NCBI GenBank assembly: GCA_012513125.1
Contig: JAAZCS010000186.1
Span: 1-15,253, forward strand
Source: Treponema sp.
GTDB taxonomy: Bacteria; Spirochaetota; Spirochaetia; Treponematales; Treponemataceae
Reading direction: 5' to 3'
Length of the DNA: 15,253 nucleotides
Shown: positions 6,788 to 14,789 of the stretch, piece by piece
How positions within the stretch are numbered: the stretch's first letter is position 1
Layout of the letters: each line of letters starts with the position of its first letter
The notes under the pieces: generated by a model
What the model saw: only the letters and a program-made list of their open reading frames with translations
Told to the model about the DNA's origin: nothing
The model's database searches: none
Position numbers and translations under genes: made by a program

Positions 6788-8344
6788 ATGGAAGTAAAAA
6801 GTATACTTAAAAATCTTCATCCCCTTGAAATAAAAGTGTTATTAAATTATTCAGAAAAAGATGTATTAACTTCTGAAAAACTTCAAAAAGAATTATCTTA
6901 CAAAGAAGGTCATGCAAACCAAGCTTTCTCTTGGCTATGCGGAAAAAATCTTTGCGAAGAAACAAACAGAGTTCCTCATACCTATTATGAGATTACCGAA
7001 ACTGGTAAGAATTTTGGCGAAAATGGGACAATTGATGAAAGAGTAATTAACTTTGTAAAAGAAAAAGGTGCCACAACTTTGCCAGAAATTGCATCTTCAC
7101 TTGGAATTGAAAATAAAGATATCGGAAGTTCATTTGGTCTCTTATCAAAAGAAAACATACTTAAAATGAATGAAGAAAAGAAAGTTGTTTATACTGGTAA
7201 TCCATTACCAAATAGAATAACACTTGTAACATCATTAATAAAGAAAGCTATTTCTTCACAGAATAATCAATTAGATAAAGATGATTTATCGTCAGATGAA
7301 TTGACAACTATTTCAAGTTTGGCAAAAAAAAGAGGAGCTGCTGATTCAACATTCAAAATTATTGAAAGAGAAACAGTTTCTTACAAATTAACAAACGATG
7401 CAAAAGCAGTTACAGCAGAACTTAAAAAAGAAGGAATCACTGGTAACGAAATTGGTGAACTTTCTTCAAAAATGCTAACTTCTGGTGAATGGAAAAATAG
7501 CACATTCAGAAGCTACAACATAGCTATAACTCCGGCTCGTATCATACCCGGAAGAACAAATCCTTATGTACAGTTTTTTGAATCAGTAAAAGACAAACTT
7601 TGTTCTCTTGGCTTCCAAGAGTTTGATGGTCCTCTAGTTGAAACAGAATTCTGGAATGGCGATGCTTTATTTATGCCTCAATTCCATGCTGCAAGAGATA
7701 TTCACGATGTATACAGATTGAAAAATCCTACACATGCAAAAAAAATCGAAGAACCTTATTTGTCTAATGTAAAAGCCGTTCATGAAAACGGTGGAAATTC
7801 AGGCAGTAGAGGTTGGAACTATTCATTTGATAATGAATTTACAAGAAGACTTATACTAAGAAGTCAAGGAACTGTACTTTCAGCTCATCAACTTCATAAA
7901 GCTTCTATTCCTGGAAAATACTTCGGAATCGCACGCTGTTTCCGCTACGACAAAGTTGACGCAACACACTTAAGCGATTTTTATCAAACAGAAGGAATTG
8001 TTCTTGGTGACGACGTTAATTTGAAAACTTTGCTTGGATTCTTGGAAATGTTTGCAGTTGAAATTGCAGGTGCTACAGAAGTAAAATACGTTCCTGGTTA
8101 CTTTCCATTCACAGAACCTTCCATTGAAGTTCATATCAAACATCCCGTTTTAGGATGGTTCGAACTTGGTGGCTCTGGAATATTTAGACCGGAAGTAACT
8201 AAAGCAATGGGCATTGATGTTCCAGTTCTTGCATGGGGTATAGGAATTGACCGAATGGCTCTTATGGCTCTAGGTTTAAACGATTTAAGACAACTATTCT
8301 GCGAAGATATTGAACAAGTTCGTTTAAGAAAAGCAAAATTCTAA
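6788..8344 (+). CDS. pheS: Phenylalanine--tRNA ligase alpha subunit, archaeal/eukaryal type
   Basis: The 518-residue protein charges tRNA-Phe together with PheT. It is longer than the usual bacterial alpha subunit (roughly 330-350 residues) because of an N-terminal region of winged-helix DNA/tRNA-binding-like modules (about 1-210), as in archaeal and eukaryal PheRS. The class II core shows a motif-1 region with GFQEFDGPLVETEFWNGDAL (275-294) and LRSQGTVLSAHQL. Motif 2 is FRYDKVDATHLSDFYQTEG (385-403) and motif 3 is GIGIDRMALMALGLNDLR (484-501). Spirochaetes are known to carry this PheRS type. AAGGA at 6775-6779 precedes the ATG by eight bases. No pheT is next to it: a terminator and a convergent gene follow, so the beta subunit must be encoded elsewhere. 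Confidence 0.95.
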   Translation: MEVKSILKNLHPLEIKVLLNYSEKDVLTSEKLQKELSYKEGHANQAFSWLCGKNLCEETNRVPHTYYEITETGKNFGENGTIDERVINFVKEKGATTLPEIASSLGIENKDIGSSFGLLSKENILKMNEEKKVVYTGNPLPNRITLVTSLIKKAISSQNNQLDKDDLSSDELTTISSLAKKRGAADSTFKIIERETVSYKLTNDAKAVTAELKKEGITGNEIGELSSKMLTSGEWKNSTFRSYNIAITPARIIPGRTNPYVQFFESVKDKLCSLGFQEFDGPLVETEFWNGDALFMPQFHAARDIHDVYRLKNPTHAKKIEEPYLSNVKAVHENGGNSGSRGWNYSFDNEFTRRLILRSQGTVLSAHQLHKASIPGKYFGIARCFRYDKVDATHLSDFYQTEGIVLGDDVNLKTLLGFLEMFAVEIAGATEVKYVPGYFPFTEPSIEVHIKHPVLGWFELGGSGIFRPEVTKAMGIDVPVLAWGIGIDRMALMALGLNDLRQLFCEDIEQVRLRKAKF

Positions 8345-8365
8345 TCAATAAAAGCGTAAATAAAT

Positions 8366-8404
8366 AAAAAAAGACAATTCTAAAATCTAGAATTGTCTTT
8401 TTTT
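8366..8404. terminator. Bidirectional intrinsic terminator between pheS and the DUF4405 gene
   Basis: A perfect 17-bp inverted repeat (8366-8382 and 8388-8404) encloses the five-base loop AAATC. The outer ends are an A tract and a T tract, so each strand reads as a GACAATTCTA stem followed by at least seven U. It lies 21 bases after the pheS stop and 18 bases past the end of the convergent gene, and can serve both. Confidence 0.9.
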
Positions 8405-8422
8405 ATTAACAATAAATGCCAA

Positions 8423-9189
8423 CTAATTACTTCCAGTCGTAAGTTGAAGCTTTTTCTTTCCTTGATTTGCTACATAGTTAATTATTTTTTCAATCATAAC
8501 AGTTACAAAAGCAAAAAGAATTGTAATTGACAGAAATGTAATAAATGTTTGAAAGATATTAGAAAATGTTATGTTCTGAACCCCTTTACCTCTTCCGCCT
8601 CCAGGACCTCTACCCATTCCACCAATCTGCGAATTACCATTTTTAAAGATAGCAGTCAACCAAAGTCCCATAGAAGATTTTGAAAGAGCATAAACTCCCC
8701 AACACGAAATTGCGATAATTACTGCATTGATTGTCACTTTTATTGGCTTTATCGATTTATCATAGAATTTCAATATATTAGCTTTTGTCCACTTCCAGTG
8801 AAGCCCAATATGAATTCCAAGCAATATCAATGAAAGCCCCTAAAGAAAAAGTTATACGGATTTCCTTTAGCTCCAATAAAAGCGAATGACTTGAAAACGG
8901 TCTTTGAAATTCCTATTCCTGTAATTAGTATTCCTAAAAAACTTATTGCTAACAAAAAATCAACAATGTAGCTGATTTTTGCCCTAATTGTAGACGTTTT
9001 AGAAAATAGTGTTTTTGTTAATGCTACCACCCATTTTTTGTTAAGTAATACATGAACTATAAAAAGAACACATATTATAACACCGGCAATTTCATGAACA
9101 GTTAATGTCAAAACATTCTTTTTGTATAAGAATAAAATTGAAACAGCCATTATACAGTCAAGAATGATTTTTAATGATTTTGTTTTCAT
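8423..9189 (-). pseudogene. DUF4405 cytochrome-b-like membrane protein, disrupted by frameshift
   Basis: Two adjoining minus-strand frames together form one DUF4405-type protein of about 255 residues. The first part (9189-8827) has LDCIMAVSILF, then VHEIAGV (His32) and IVHVLLNKKWV (His46), then a second helix pair ending FFRGFH and a stop. The second part, readable from about 8839 in another frame, begins SLILLGIHIGLHWKW, which is the downstream signature of the same family. It continues through a glycine-rich loop (GGMGRGPGGGRGKG) and a last helix. The paired histidines suggest haem b binding in a membrane electron-transfer role; this is family-level inference. A small deletion or indel around 8830-8850 explains the break; sequencing error is possible. 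AGGAGA before ATG 9189 is a strong ribosome site. Confidence 0.75.
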
Positions 9190-9199
9190 ACGTTCTCCT

Positions 9200-9225
9200 T
9201 AAACATCGTTAAATTATGATGTTTA
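9200..9225. repeat. Inverted repeat against the ribosome site of the DUF4405 gene
   Basis: TAAACATC (9200-9207) and GATGTTTA (9218-9225) are perfect 8-bp inverted arms around a ten-base AT-rich centre. On the transcript the repeat lies immediately before the AGGAGA ribosome site of the minus-strand gene starting at 9189. It could be an operator for a dimeric regulator or a leader hairpin. The regulator is unknown. Confidence 0.5.
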
Positions 9226-9408
9226 TAGCAGTTTCACAAATCAATGAAACCACATGATAAAGTAAGTCTGCAAAGCAAACCCCCAATTGGATTTACACCT
9301 AAGGAAACACATTGGATACTAAATTTTTAACATTGAATCATCAAGTTTTCAAGATTCTTTTAAATAACCTTTTGTTTTATAACAAGTTATTAATTTTTAA
9401 AATTATAA
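9226..9408. other. Intergenic stretch with a possible small coding remnant
   Basis: This gap separates the 3' end of the MATE gene from the DUF4405 leader. I see no convincing terminator for the MATE gene; the AT-rich palindrome near 9383-9394 has a two-base loop and is not credible. On the plus strand, ATG 9244 to TAA 9330 encodes 28 residues that include KPPIGFTPKETHW. That peptide recalls small proteins with a PPxGxTPK pattern. There is no ribosome site, so a remnant or chance frame is more likely than a working gene. Confidence 0.3.
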
Positions 9409-10806
9409 TTATTCTTTTGTAGAAATCGCATTTTCTGTTGCTAAATTCTTTAACCATTTCTCTTTTTTTAACCAAATGGAAGCCACTATGACTTTTTCAA
9501 TATCAGACACCTTTACTATTGCATACATTAAAACCGGACTCCAATTAGTAAAATAAGTCATTATGAACATTCCTGGCAAGAACAGTATGAAATTTGCTGT
9601 AAGGTCAACAATAACACCCATCATAGTGTCTCCACCAGTTCTAGAAATTGCAAACTGTCCATTACAATAACACCAAATCGGCATATATGCAGCGGCTGCA
9701 AAAACTAATCCTCTTGCTATAAATCTTGCATTGCTACTTAGATTTGAAAATACAACAGGAATTAAAAATGTACTTAAAACACCTATAACACCAAAAAAAA
9801 TACCAAATATAAAAGAGCCATTTAAAATCCAATCTTTTTGTTTTTTTGCTTCATCTAACTTTCCAGCTCCTAATGTCGTTCCAATAATTACGCCTGTTGC
9901 AGTGAAAATTCCTGAAAAACTTACAAAGAAAAGATTAGCTATTGTAAAACCAGCTGCCATTCCAGAAACAACATCAGCACCACCCCTTGAATTGTATAAT
10001 GCTGTAGAAACTGTTTCTGACAAAACCCATGTGAGTTCTGAAATTGCAATCATTCCTGTTTTGGAAAGAATATTTCCAGCAAGAGTTATTTTTACTTTGA
10101 ATATATCTTTTAATTTAGAATAAAAATCTGGTTTTTTAACATAAATATAAACTACAAAAGTCAACATTTCGATTACTCTTGCTATTACAGTTGCAATTGC
10201 AGCTCCTGTAACTTCTAAACGAGGAGCACCAAAATGACCATAAATAAGAACATAATTACCAAACGTATTAATCAATGTTGCGATTACAGAAATAATTAAT
10301 GGAACCCGAACTTCGCCCGTCTCTCGCAAAGAAGAGGAAATTGCAGCTGTAATAACCATAGGAATCCAAGTCCAAGCAATAATTTGTTGATACATTGACG
10401 CTTGTAAAACAATATCACCTGACTGTGCGTTTCCATGTACCATTAATTTTAAGATTGGCACAGGACAAAAACGACAAATTACCGTATATAAAGTTGCAAA
10501 GAAAAGACAAATAATTAGTTTATATCTAAAAACTTGTTGCATTCCTTTTTTATCATTTGCCCCTCTAAATTGGGACATAAAAATTCCACCACCATTACAA
10601 AGAACATTTCCTATCAATACTAAAAAAATAAAATTAACTTGTCCAGCAATATTAACTCCGGACATTTTAATATCGCCAAGCCCTGCAACCATAAAATTAT
10701 CAATTAATGAAACAAGATTTTGAATAAATAATTGAGCCATCACTGGAATAGCAATTGAAAGAGCCTTTTTGTAAAAATTAACAGAACCAAATTTTATCTT
10801 AAACAT
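9409..10806 (-). CDS. MATE-family multidrug/metabolite exporter
   Basis: The 465-residue protein is an integral membrane transporter with about twelve hydrophobic helices in two similar halves, the usual MATE length and layout. These carriers exchange Na+ or H+ for cationic drugs or metabolites. The first helix has AIPVMAQLFIQNLVSLIDNF, with the family's Asp/Asn next to VAGLGD. Other fits are NIAGQVNFIFLVL, the QFRGANDKKG loop and, in the second half, GTTLGAGKLDEAKKQK. The N-terminal half keeps SSSLRETGEVRVPL, typical of helix-5/6 junctions. The substrate cannot be told from sequence. Start ATG 10806 is preceded by a modest GTGAGAA. No clear promoter could be fixed in the AT-rich 10807-10911 gap. 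Confidence 0.9.
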   Translation of the reverse strand: MFKIKFGSVNFYKKALSIAIPVMAQLFIQNLVSLIDNFMVAGLGDIKMSGVNIAGQVNFIFLVLIGNVLCNGGGIFMSQFRGANDKKGMQQVFRYKLIICLFFATLYTVICRFCPVPILKLMVHGNAQSGDIVLQASMYQQIIAWTWIPMVITAAISSSLRETGEVRVPLIISVIATLINTFGNYVLIYGHFGAPRLEVTGAAIATVIARVIEMLTFVVYIYVKKPDFYSKLKDIFKVKITLAGNILSKTGMIAISELTWVLSETVSTALYNSRGGADVVSGMAAGFTIANLFFVSFSGIFTATGVIIGTTLGAGKLDEAKKQKDWILNGSFIFGIFFGVIGVLSTFLIPVVFSNLSSNARFIARGLVFAAAAYMPIWCYCNGQFAISRTGGDTMMGVIVDLTANFILFLPGMFIMTYFTNWSPVLMYAIVKVSDIEKVIVASIWLKKEKWLKNLATENAISTKE

Positions 10807-10911
10807 ATATTCTCACTAAATTATTGAAAGTCCACAGATTATATATAAAAAAATAAAAATAATATATACCTAATAAAAATAATGAACAGCTTCAATTATC
10901 ACTGTTAGCAT

Positions 10912-10948
10912 AAAAAAAAGCATCGACAATATTACTTGCCGATGCTTT
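10912..10948 (-). terminator. Intrinsic terminator after the lipoprotein gene
   Basis: Read on the minus strand, AAAGCATCGGCAA (10948-10936) pairs with TTGTCGATGCTTT (10929-10917) through 13 bp including one G-U pair, around the loop GTAATA. Eight or more U follow towards 10912. It lies 24 bases after the lipoprotein stop and insulates the GH5-lipoprotein unit from the MATE gene. Confidence 0.88.
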
Positions 10949-10972
10949 GTAAAATTTCAACTTATTCAATTA

Positions 10973-11623
10973 TTATTTTGTAAGAGAAAGTCCTTTAATA
11001 TAAATTGCTTTTGTTGCACTTGTCCAGAATTGAATACAATAAAGAGTTCTTGAATCGTTAAAATTGTTTCCCCACTGTTCACTAGAAACAAGGTTTGCAC
11101 TTACATCCGTCCATGCATCTTTTTTAGAATCGCTTAAATAGAAAGAAGCTTTACGCTCTCCATTATTATTAGTATCTGTATAAAGAAGTCCACAATTATA
11201 TGTTCCAGGAACACCCTCAAATCCTGCAATAGAGAATTTTAAGTTTTTATAACCTTTTAGTGAAGTTGGTTTGTCCAATACAAATGCAACACGAACCTCA
11301 GTATTATAATTTGATGTAACGCGTAAACATTTTTCACCTAAATACTCAACAACTTCAACATCAGCACCTTTTACTGATTTAATATCTTTCCAAGATGTAT
11401 CTTTATCCACTACAATTGTACAAGCTCCAATTGTAGTTGCAAGAGTATTACATGATGTAGGTCCTACTTTTTCATTAAGAAGTTCATAGACTGGTTTATC
11501 ATCCGCTGCAGATTGAAACATACCTAAATCATCAGGCATTCCTGATAAATCATCATTACTTACACAAGAAGTTAATCCCAACACCAACGCAATCCCAGTT
11601 GCAATAATTAATACTTTTTTCAT
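10973..11623 (-). CDS. Lipoprotein with predicted carbohydrate-binding-like domain
   Basis: The 216-residue product starts with a lipoprotein signal peptide, MKKVLIIATGIALVLGLTSC, with lipobox LTSC and lipidated Cys20. After a polar linker (about 21-60) the rest looks like one beta-sandwich. Strands such as KCLRVTSNYN, EVRVAFVLD, LKFSIAGFEG and the closing IYIKGLSLTK resemble galactose-binding-like/CBM folds. Exposed Trp and Tyr residues in the last third could stack on sugars. That reading is fold-level inference. The gene lies 55 bases after the secreted GH5 enzyme on the same strand, which supports a role in capturing glucan at the cell surface. GGAGG sits just before the ATG. A clear terminator follows. 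Confidence 0.65.
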   Translation of the reverse strand: MKKVLIIATGIALVLGLTSCVSNDDLSGMPDDLGMFQSAADDKPVYELLNEKVGPTSCNTLATTIGACTIVVDKDTSWKDIKSVKGADVEVVEYLGEKCLRVTSNYNTEVRVAFVLDKPTSLKGYKNLKFSIAGFEGVPGTYNCGLLYTDTNNNGERKASFYLSDSKKDAWTDVSANLVSSEQWGNNFNDSRTLYCIQFWTSATKAIYIKGLSLTK

Positions 11624-11678
11624 TTCTTTCCTCCAAATGTTTTAAGAAATTATTCCACATTAATGTAATTCTTTTATT

Positions 11679-12779
11679 TTATCGTTTTTTCTCAGATAGT
11701 CTTTTGTACATTTGTCCAATTTCTTCATCATCAAACTTTAATTCTCTACGATTATAAATATCTGTAGCTCCAGCCCATAATACTGGACAAAATCCTAAAT
11801 CATAAGATGATTCTGCTACGGCAGTAAGATATCTTCTTACGCTTTCCACTTCTTTTCCTTTTATTACAGTTCCATATTCACCAATTATTACTGGAATACC
11901 CTTATCTTGGAAAGTTTTTTTCATCATTTCGAGATTTTTCTTTAATTCAGCATAATCTTCTTCAGTTCCCCACGTTTTGCGAACTTTTCCCCATGATGCA
12001 TCTTCTTCTAGAATTGCAAAAGTTGAAGGGGTATAATAATGAACAGAAATCATACATCGATTTATTTTATCTTGTGGCATTCTAAATTCCGGTGCACAAG
12101 TACATTCAATATCTGTTGCATATCCTGCGATAAGCAAATAACGCTTTTTATTCTTTCCACTTGATTGTCTAACAGTATTTACAAAAGTTTGATTAATTCG
12201 ATTTAGTACTTCAAAAGCAGTTTTTTTATTTCCACCAGAATATCGACTCCACACATTATCAAAACAACCTTCTTCATTTAGTGACTCAAAAATAAGATGC
12301 TCATCGTAATTCTTATAACGCTCACAAAGTTGATTCCAGATTGAAACATATTTGTCCATACAACCTTTCCAATCTTTTGTGAAACCAGAATTCGGATCAT
12401 TTATCCATCCGCCATCCCAGTGAATATTCAAGATAACATACAAACCACTATTTATTGCATAATCGACAACTTCATTAACTCTAGCGGCAACATTTTCATC
12501 TATCTTGTTATCTTCTGCCATTCCCCTTGACCAGGCAACAGGAAGTCTAATAGTAGTAATTCCACGAGATTTTAAATCTTCAAACATTTCTTTTGTTGAA
12601 ATTGGAGCACCCCATCCGATTTCAAATCCATTAACACCGCCACCAACAACATCAAAAGTATTTCCCCAGTTATAACCAATACCTAAATTTTTAACAAATT
12701 TCATAGATTCTGTTTCTGAAGAAAACGCTTTTAACATTAAAAGTGAGAATATACCAATTAATATTGCTTTCTTTTTCAT
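11679..12779 (-). CDS. Secreted glycoside hydrolase family 5 beta-glycanase (cellulase-like)
   Basis: From ATG 12779 the protein has 366 residues, with a signal peptide (KKKAILIGIFSLLMLKAFSS) and one GH5 (beta/alpha)8 barrel filling the rest. Visible landmarks are GYNWGNTFD near the start, TIRLPVAW with the conserved Arg (78), NIHWDGG and FESLNEE with acid/base Glu169. VHYYTPS with His247 and IIGEYGT with nucleophile Glu301 complete the active site. It should hydrolyse a beta-1,4-glucan, mixed-linkage glucan or mannan by the retaining mechanism; the subfamily is not settled. The usual Asn-Glu-Pro is Asn-Glu-Glu here. A GTG five codons upstream (12794) is less likely, because it would put extra residues before the signal peptide. 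A perfect TATAAT lies six bases before the ATG and no ribosome site is seen. Confidence 0.85.
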   Translation of the reverse strand: MKKKAILIGIFSLLMLKAFSSETESMKFVKNLGIGYNWGNTFDVVGGGVNGFEIGWGAPISTKEMFEDLKSRGITTIRLPVAWSRGMAEDNKIDENVAARVNEVVDYAINSGLYVILNIHWDGGWINDPNSGFTKDWKGCMDKYVSIWNQLCERYKNYDEHLIFESLNEEGCFDNVWSRYSGGNKKTAFEVLNRINQTFVNTVRQSSGKNKKRYLLIAGYATDIECTCAPEFRMPQDKINRCMISVHYYTPSTFAILEEDASWGKVRKTWGTEEDYAELKKNLEMMKKTFQDKGIPVIIGEYGTVIKGKEVESVRRYLTAVAESSYDLGFCPVLWAGATDIYNRRELKFDDEEIGQMYKRLSEKKR

Positions 12780-12785
12780 ATACTT

Positions 12786-12791
12786 ATTATA
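12786..12791 (-). promoter_or_regulatory. Candidate -10 box of the GH5 gene
   Basis: TATAAT on the minus strand ends six bases before the ATG at 12779. No good -35 lies at normal spacing; the nearest candidate, TTGGTT, is only 14 bases away. If used, the transcript would begin at or almost at the start codon, giving a leaderless message. That would fit the absence of a Shine-Dalgarno sequence. In such AT-rich DNA, chance occurrence is a real alternative. Confidence 0.3.
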
Positions 12792-12846
12792 CACAAATTA
12801 GTTAAAACCAATTATTTGATTTTTACATGAAAATACTTTATCTTTT

Positions 12847-13440
12847 TTACTTGCAAAACTTCTCAAGTGTTAAATTTATTGTGTTTAAATACTCAGTTAA
12901 ATCATCTTGATTCAACAAAGTCATTCTAAAAATATATGTTTCAATTAATGCATAAATCACATCATTTATTTCATGTACATTTAGATTTTTAAATTCATTG
13001 CTTTGAATTCCTTTAATGATTATTGAACTCAAAATGTGTCGTAATTTTATAACTCTTCGTAACACCCTTGTATTTGTGTCAACTCCAGATTTTTTCAACT
13101 GAAGCAAATACTCAAGAAGAACATTAAATAATTTCTTATTTGCCAAACATTCCTCTAAAACCAAGGTAATAGTCTTTTTTAATTTTTCTTTTGCAGACTC
13201 GCTATCATCTGCAACTAATTCAAGCAATGAAACTTCAAGATTCGACAAAAGTTGTTTTATACTACAAAGAAATATCTCTCTTTTATTATGAAAATAAATA
13301 TACAATGTTGTTCTTGTAATTCCACACCTATCTGCAATTTTTTGAAAAGTTGCATCTTCGTAACCTTCTTCTACAAAGACATCAAGGGATTTTTCAAGAA
13401 TTTCTTGTTTTCTTTTTTCATGTTCAACAACTATTGCCAA
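12847..13440 (-). CDS. TetR-family transcriptional regulator
   Basis: The 197-residue protein has the usual TetR size. The N-terminal DNA-binding domain shows KQEILEKSLDVFVEEGYEDA and then a helix-turn-helix FQKIADRCGITRTTLYIYF (32-50), followed by HNKREIFL. The remaining helices form the ligand/dimer domain, which is too variable to predict an inducer. The start is TTG 13440, with AGAGGA four bases upstream; no closer ATG exists. It begins 15 bases after the stop of the RNA methyltransferase gene, so the two are probably co-transcribed. It precedes the GH5 gene by 67 bases and is a candidate regulator of GH5 and the lipoprotein, or of the MATE exporter. No matching operator was recognised upstream of these genes. 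Confidence 0.88.
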   Translation of the reverse strand: MAIVVEHEKRKQEILEKSLDVFVEEGYEDATFQKIADRCGITRTTLYIYFHNKREIFLCSIKQLLSNLEVSLLELVADDSESAKEKLKKTITLVLEECLANKKLFNVLLEYLLQLKKSGVDTNTRVLRRVIKLRHILSSIIIKGIQSNEFKNLNVHEINDVIYALIETYIFRMTLLNQDDLTEYLNTINLTLEKFCK

Positions 13441-13455
13441 ATTATCCTCTTTGCT

Positions 13456-14631
13456 CTACTTTTTCTGATTCTGTAATTTTTTGTAAATATAAAACACTGT
13501 ATCTAGATTTCCAGCTTTGATTTTTTTTGTCATACAAGGTTTCTTTTCTATTTGTTGCAAAAAGTTTGGGTTTGATGTTATAACTCCAAATTCCCATTCC
13601 GGGAAATCTGTCCACAAAGAATTCATATCTTTATATAATTGAGTTACTTCTTCTTCCTCTCCCAATCTTTCGCCATAAGGAGGATTACAAAGAATTAACC
13701 CTTCAGGATAAGGAGCAGACAATGTTTTAAAATCAGCTTGAACAAAATCTGGTCTTAGCACATGTGCATCGTTTCCTATTGATTTCAATGTTCTTCCAAC
13801 CATAACACAAGCGTGTTCTGCATTCATTTTCGCTCGTTCAATAGCTTTAGCATCCAAATCAGAACCAGTAATTCTTACTTCTACATCAGTTCTAATTTTT
13901 CCGGCTTCTTCATTTTTAATTTCAGTTGCTCGTTGTTCATCATAAAATGCCAGACTTTCCAACGCAAAAAGTCTACCAAACCCTGGTGCAACATTATAAG
14001 CATAAAGAGCTGCTTCAATGGCAATTGTTCCAGAACCACAAAAAGGATCATGTAAAGGAGTTTTACGTCTCCACATCATTTCTTGCAAAAGAACAGCGGC
14101 TGTAGTCTCACGCAATGGTGCAATTCCACCATCTGTTCTATATCCTCGTTTATGAAGTGGCAATCCAGACAAATCAAGCATTAACAGCACTGTATTTTCA
14201 TCAACATAAACACGAATATCATGCTCTTCACCTGATTCAGGAAAATTTGCGATATGCCAAATATCTCCTAATTTAGAATAAATAGCTTTATGAACCATAC
14301 CTTGTATGCTATGTTCAGAATTTAATTTGCTTTTGTAAGTTCTAACTTTATCAACAACTATTTTTGAATCTTTTTTTAAATAATCTTGCCATGGAACACT
14401 GTAAGCTCCATCATATAAAGAATCAAAATCTAATGCTTCATATGAAGCTACTTGTAAAAAGATTCTATCAGTTGTTCTTAAACAAAGATTTGCTTTAAAG
14501 ATTGAATCATCATCACCGAGAAAAGTAACACGACCAGGTGCATTACTTACTAATTTATATCCAAGATGTTTTATTTCATTTCCAAGGATTTTTTCCGCTC
14601 CAATTGCACATAGAGCTACTAAAGTATTCAT
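13456..14631 (-). CDS. THUMP-domain RNA guanine-N2 methyltransferase (RlmL/YpsC-like)
   Basis: The 391-residue protein matches the RlmL N-terminal/YpsC family, which methylates guanine N2 in 23S rRNA using S-adenosylmethionine. A ferredoxin-like/THUMP region (about 1-155) captures RNA. It is followed by LHKRGYR and APLRETTAAVLL. The Rossmann methyltransferase domain then shows SAM motif HDPFCGSGTIAIEAA (194-208), the acidic GSDLD (257-261) and catalytic NPPYGERLG (316-324). All key motifs are intact. It lacks the second, RlmK-type methyltransferase half found in the E. coli fusion. The exact target base is inferred from the family. No clear Shine-Dalgarno precedes ATG 14631; the leader is AT-rich. 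Confidence 0.9.
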   Translation of the reverse strand: MNTLVALCAIGAEKILGNEIKHLGYKLVSNAPGRVTFLGDDDSIFKANLCLRTTDRIFLQVASYEALDFDSLYDGAYSVPWQDYLKKDSKIVVDKVRTYKSKLNSEHSIQGMVHKAIYSKLGDIWHIANFPESGEEHDIRVYVDENTVLLMLDLSGLPLHKRGYRTDGGIAPLRETTAAVLLQEMMWRRKTPLHDPFCGSGTIAIEAALYAYNVAPGFGRLFALESLAFYDEQRATEIKNEEAGKIRTDVEVRITGSDLDAKAIERAKMNAEHACVMVGRTLKSIGNDAHVLRPDFVQADFKTLSAPYPEGLILCNPPYGERLGEEEEVTQLYKDMNSLWTDFPEWEFGVITSNPNFLQQIEKKPCMTKKIKAGNLDTVFYIYKKLQNQKK

Positions 14632-14739
14632 ATTTTTAATTTTAACAATAAAACTTTATTTATTCAATTGGACGAAAAACTATATATAAAACATTTCATT
14701 TAGTGTTATTTTCTACAAAAAAACATTAAACAGCAGTAC

Positions 14740-14777
14740 CAAGTGAACAGAAACATGAAAACGTCACCATTCACTTG
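14740..14777. repeat. Inverted repeat between tex and the methyltransferase gene, possible weak terminator
   Basis: CAAGTGAA (14740-14747) and TTCACTTG (14770-14777) are perfect 8-bp arms around a 22-base loop. On the minus strand, after tex, the first T run comes only some 15-20 bases later. On the plus strand a T run begins at 14783. It may help end tex transcription but is not a textbook terminator. The rest of the 158-base gap is AT-rich, and no promoter could be fixed. Confidence 0.35.
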
Positions 14778-14789
14778 ATATGCTTTTTT

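Noticed and set aside
8830..8850. Programmed -1 frameshifting in the DUF4405 gene
   Set aside because: There is no standard slippery heptamer at the break, and the shifted frame has a stop just upstream. The expected family residues are missing, which fits a deletion better.
9731..10123. 130-codon plus-strand frame inside the MATE gene
   Set aside because: It is antisense to a clear transporter; its Pro- and Ile-rich composition mirrors the hydrophobic codons of the other strand.
13252..14055. Plus-strand frames of 74-80 codons antisense to tetR and the methyltransferase
   Set aside because: They are antisense shadows of conserved genes, without start signals.
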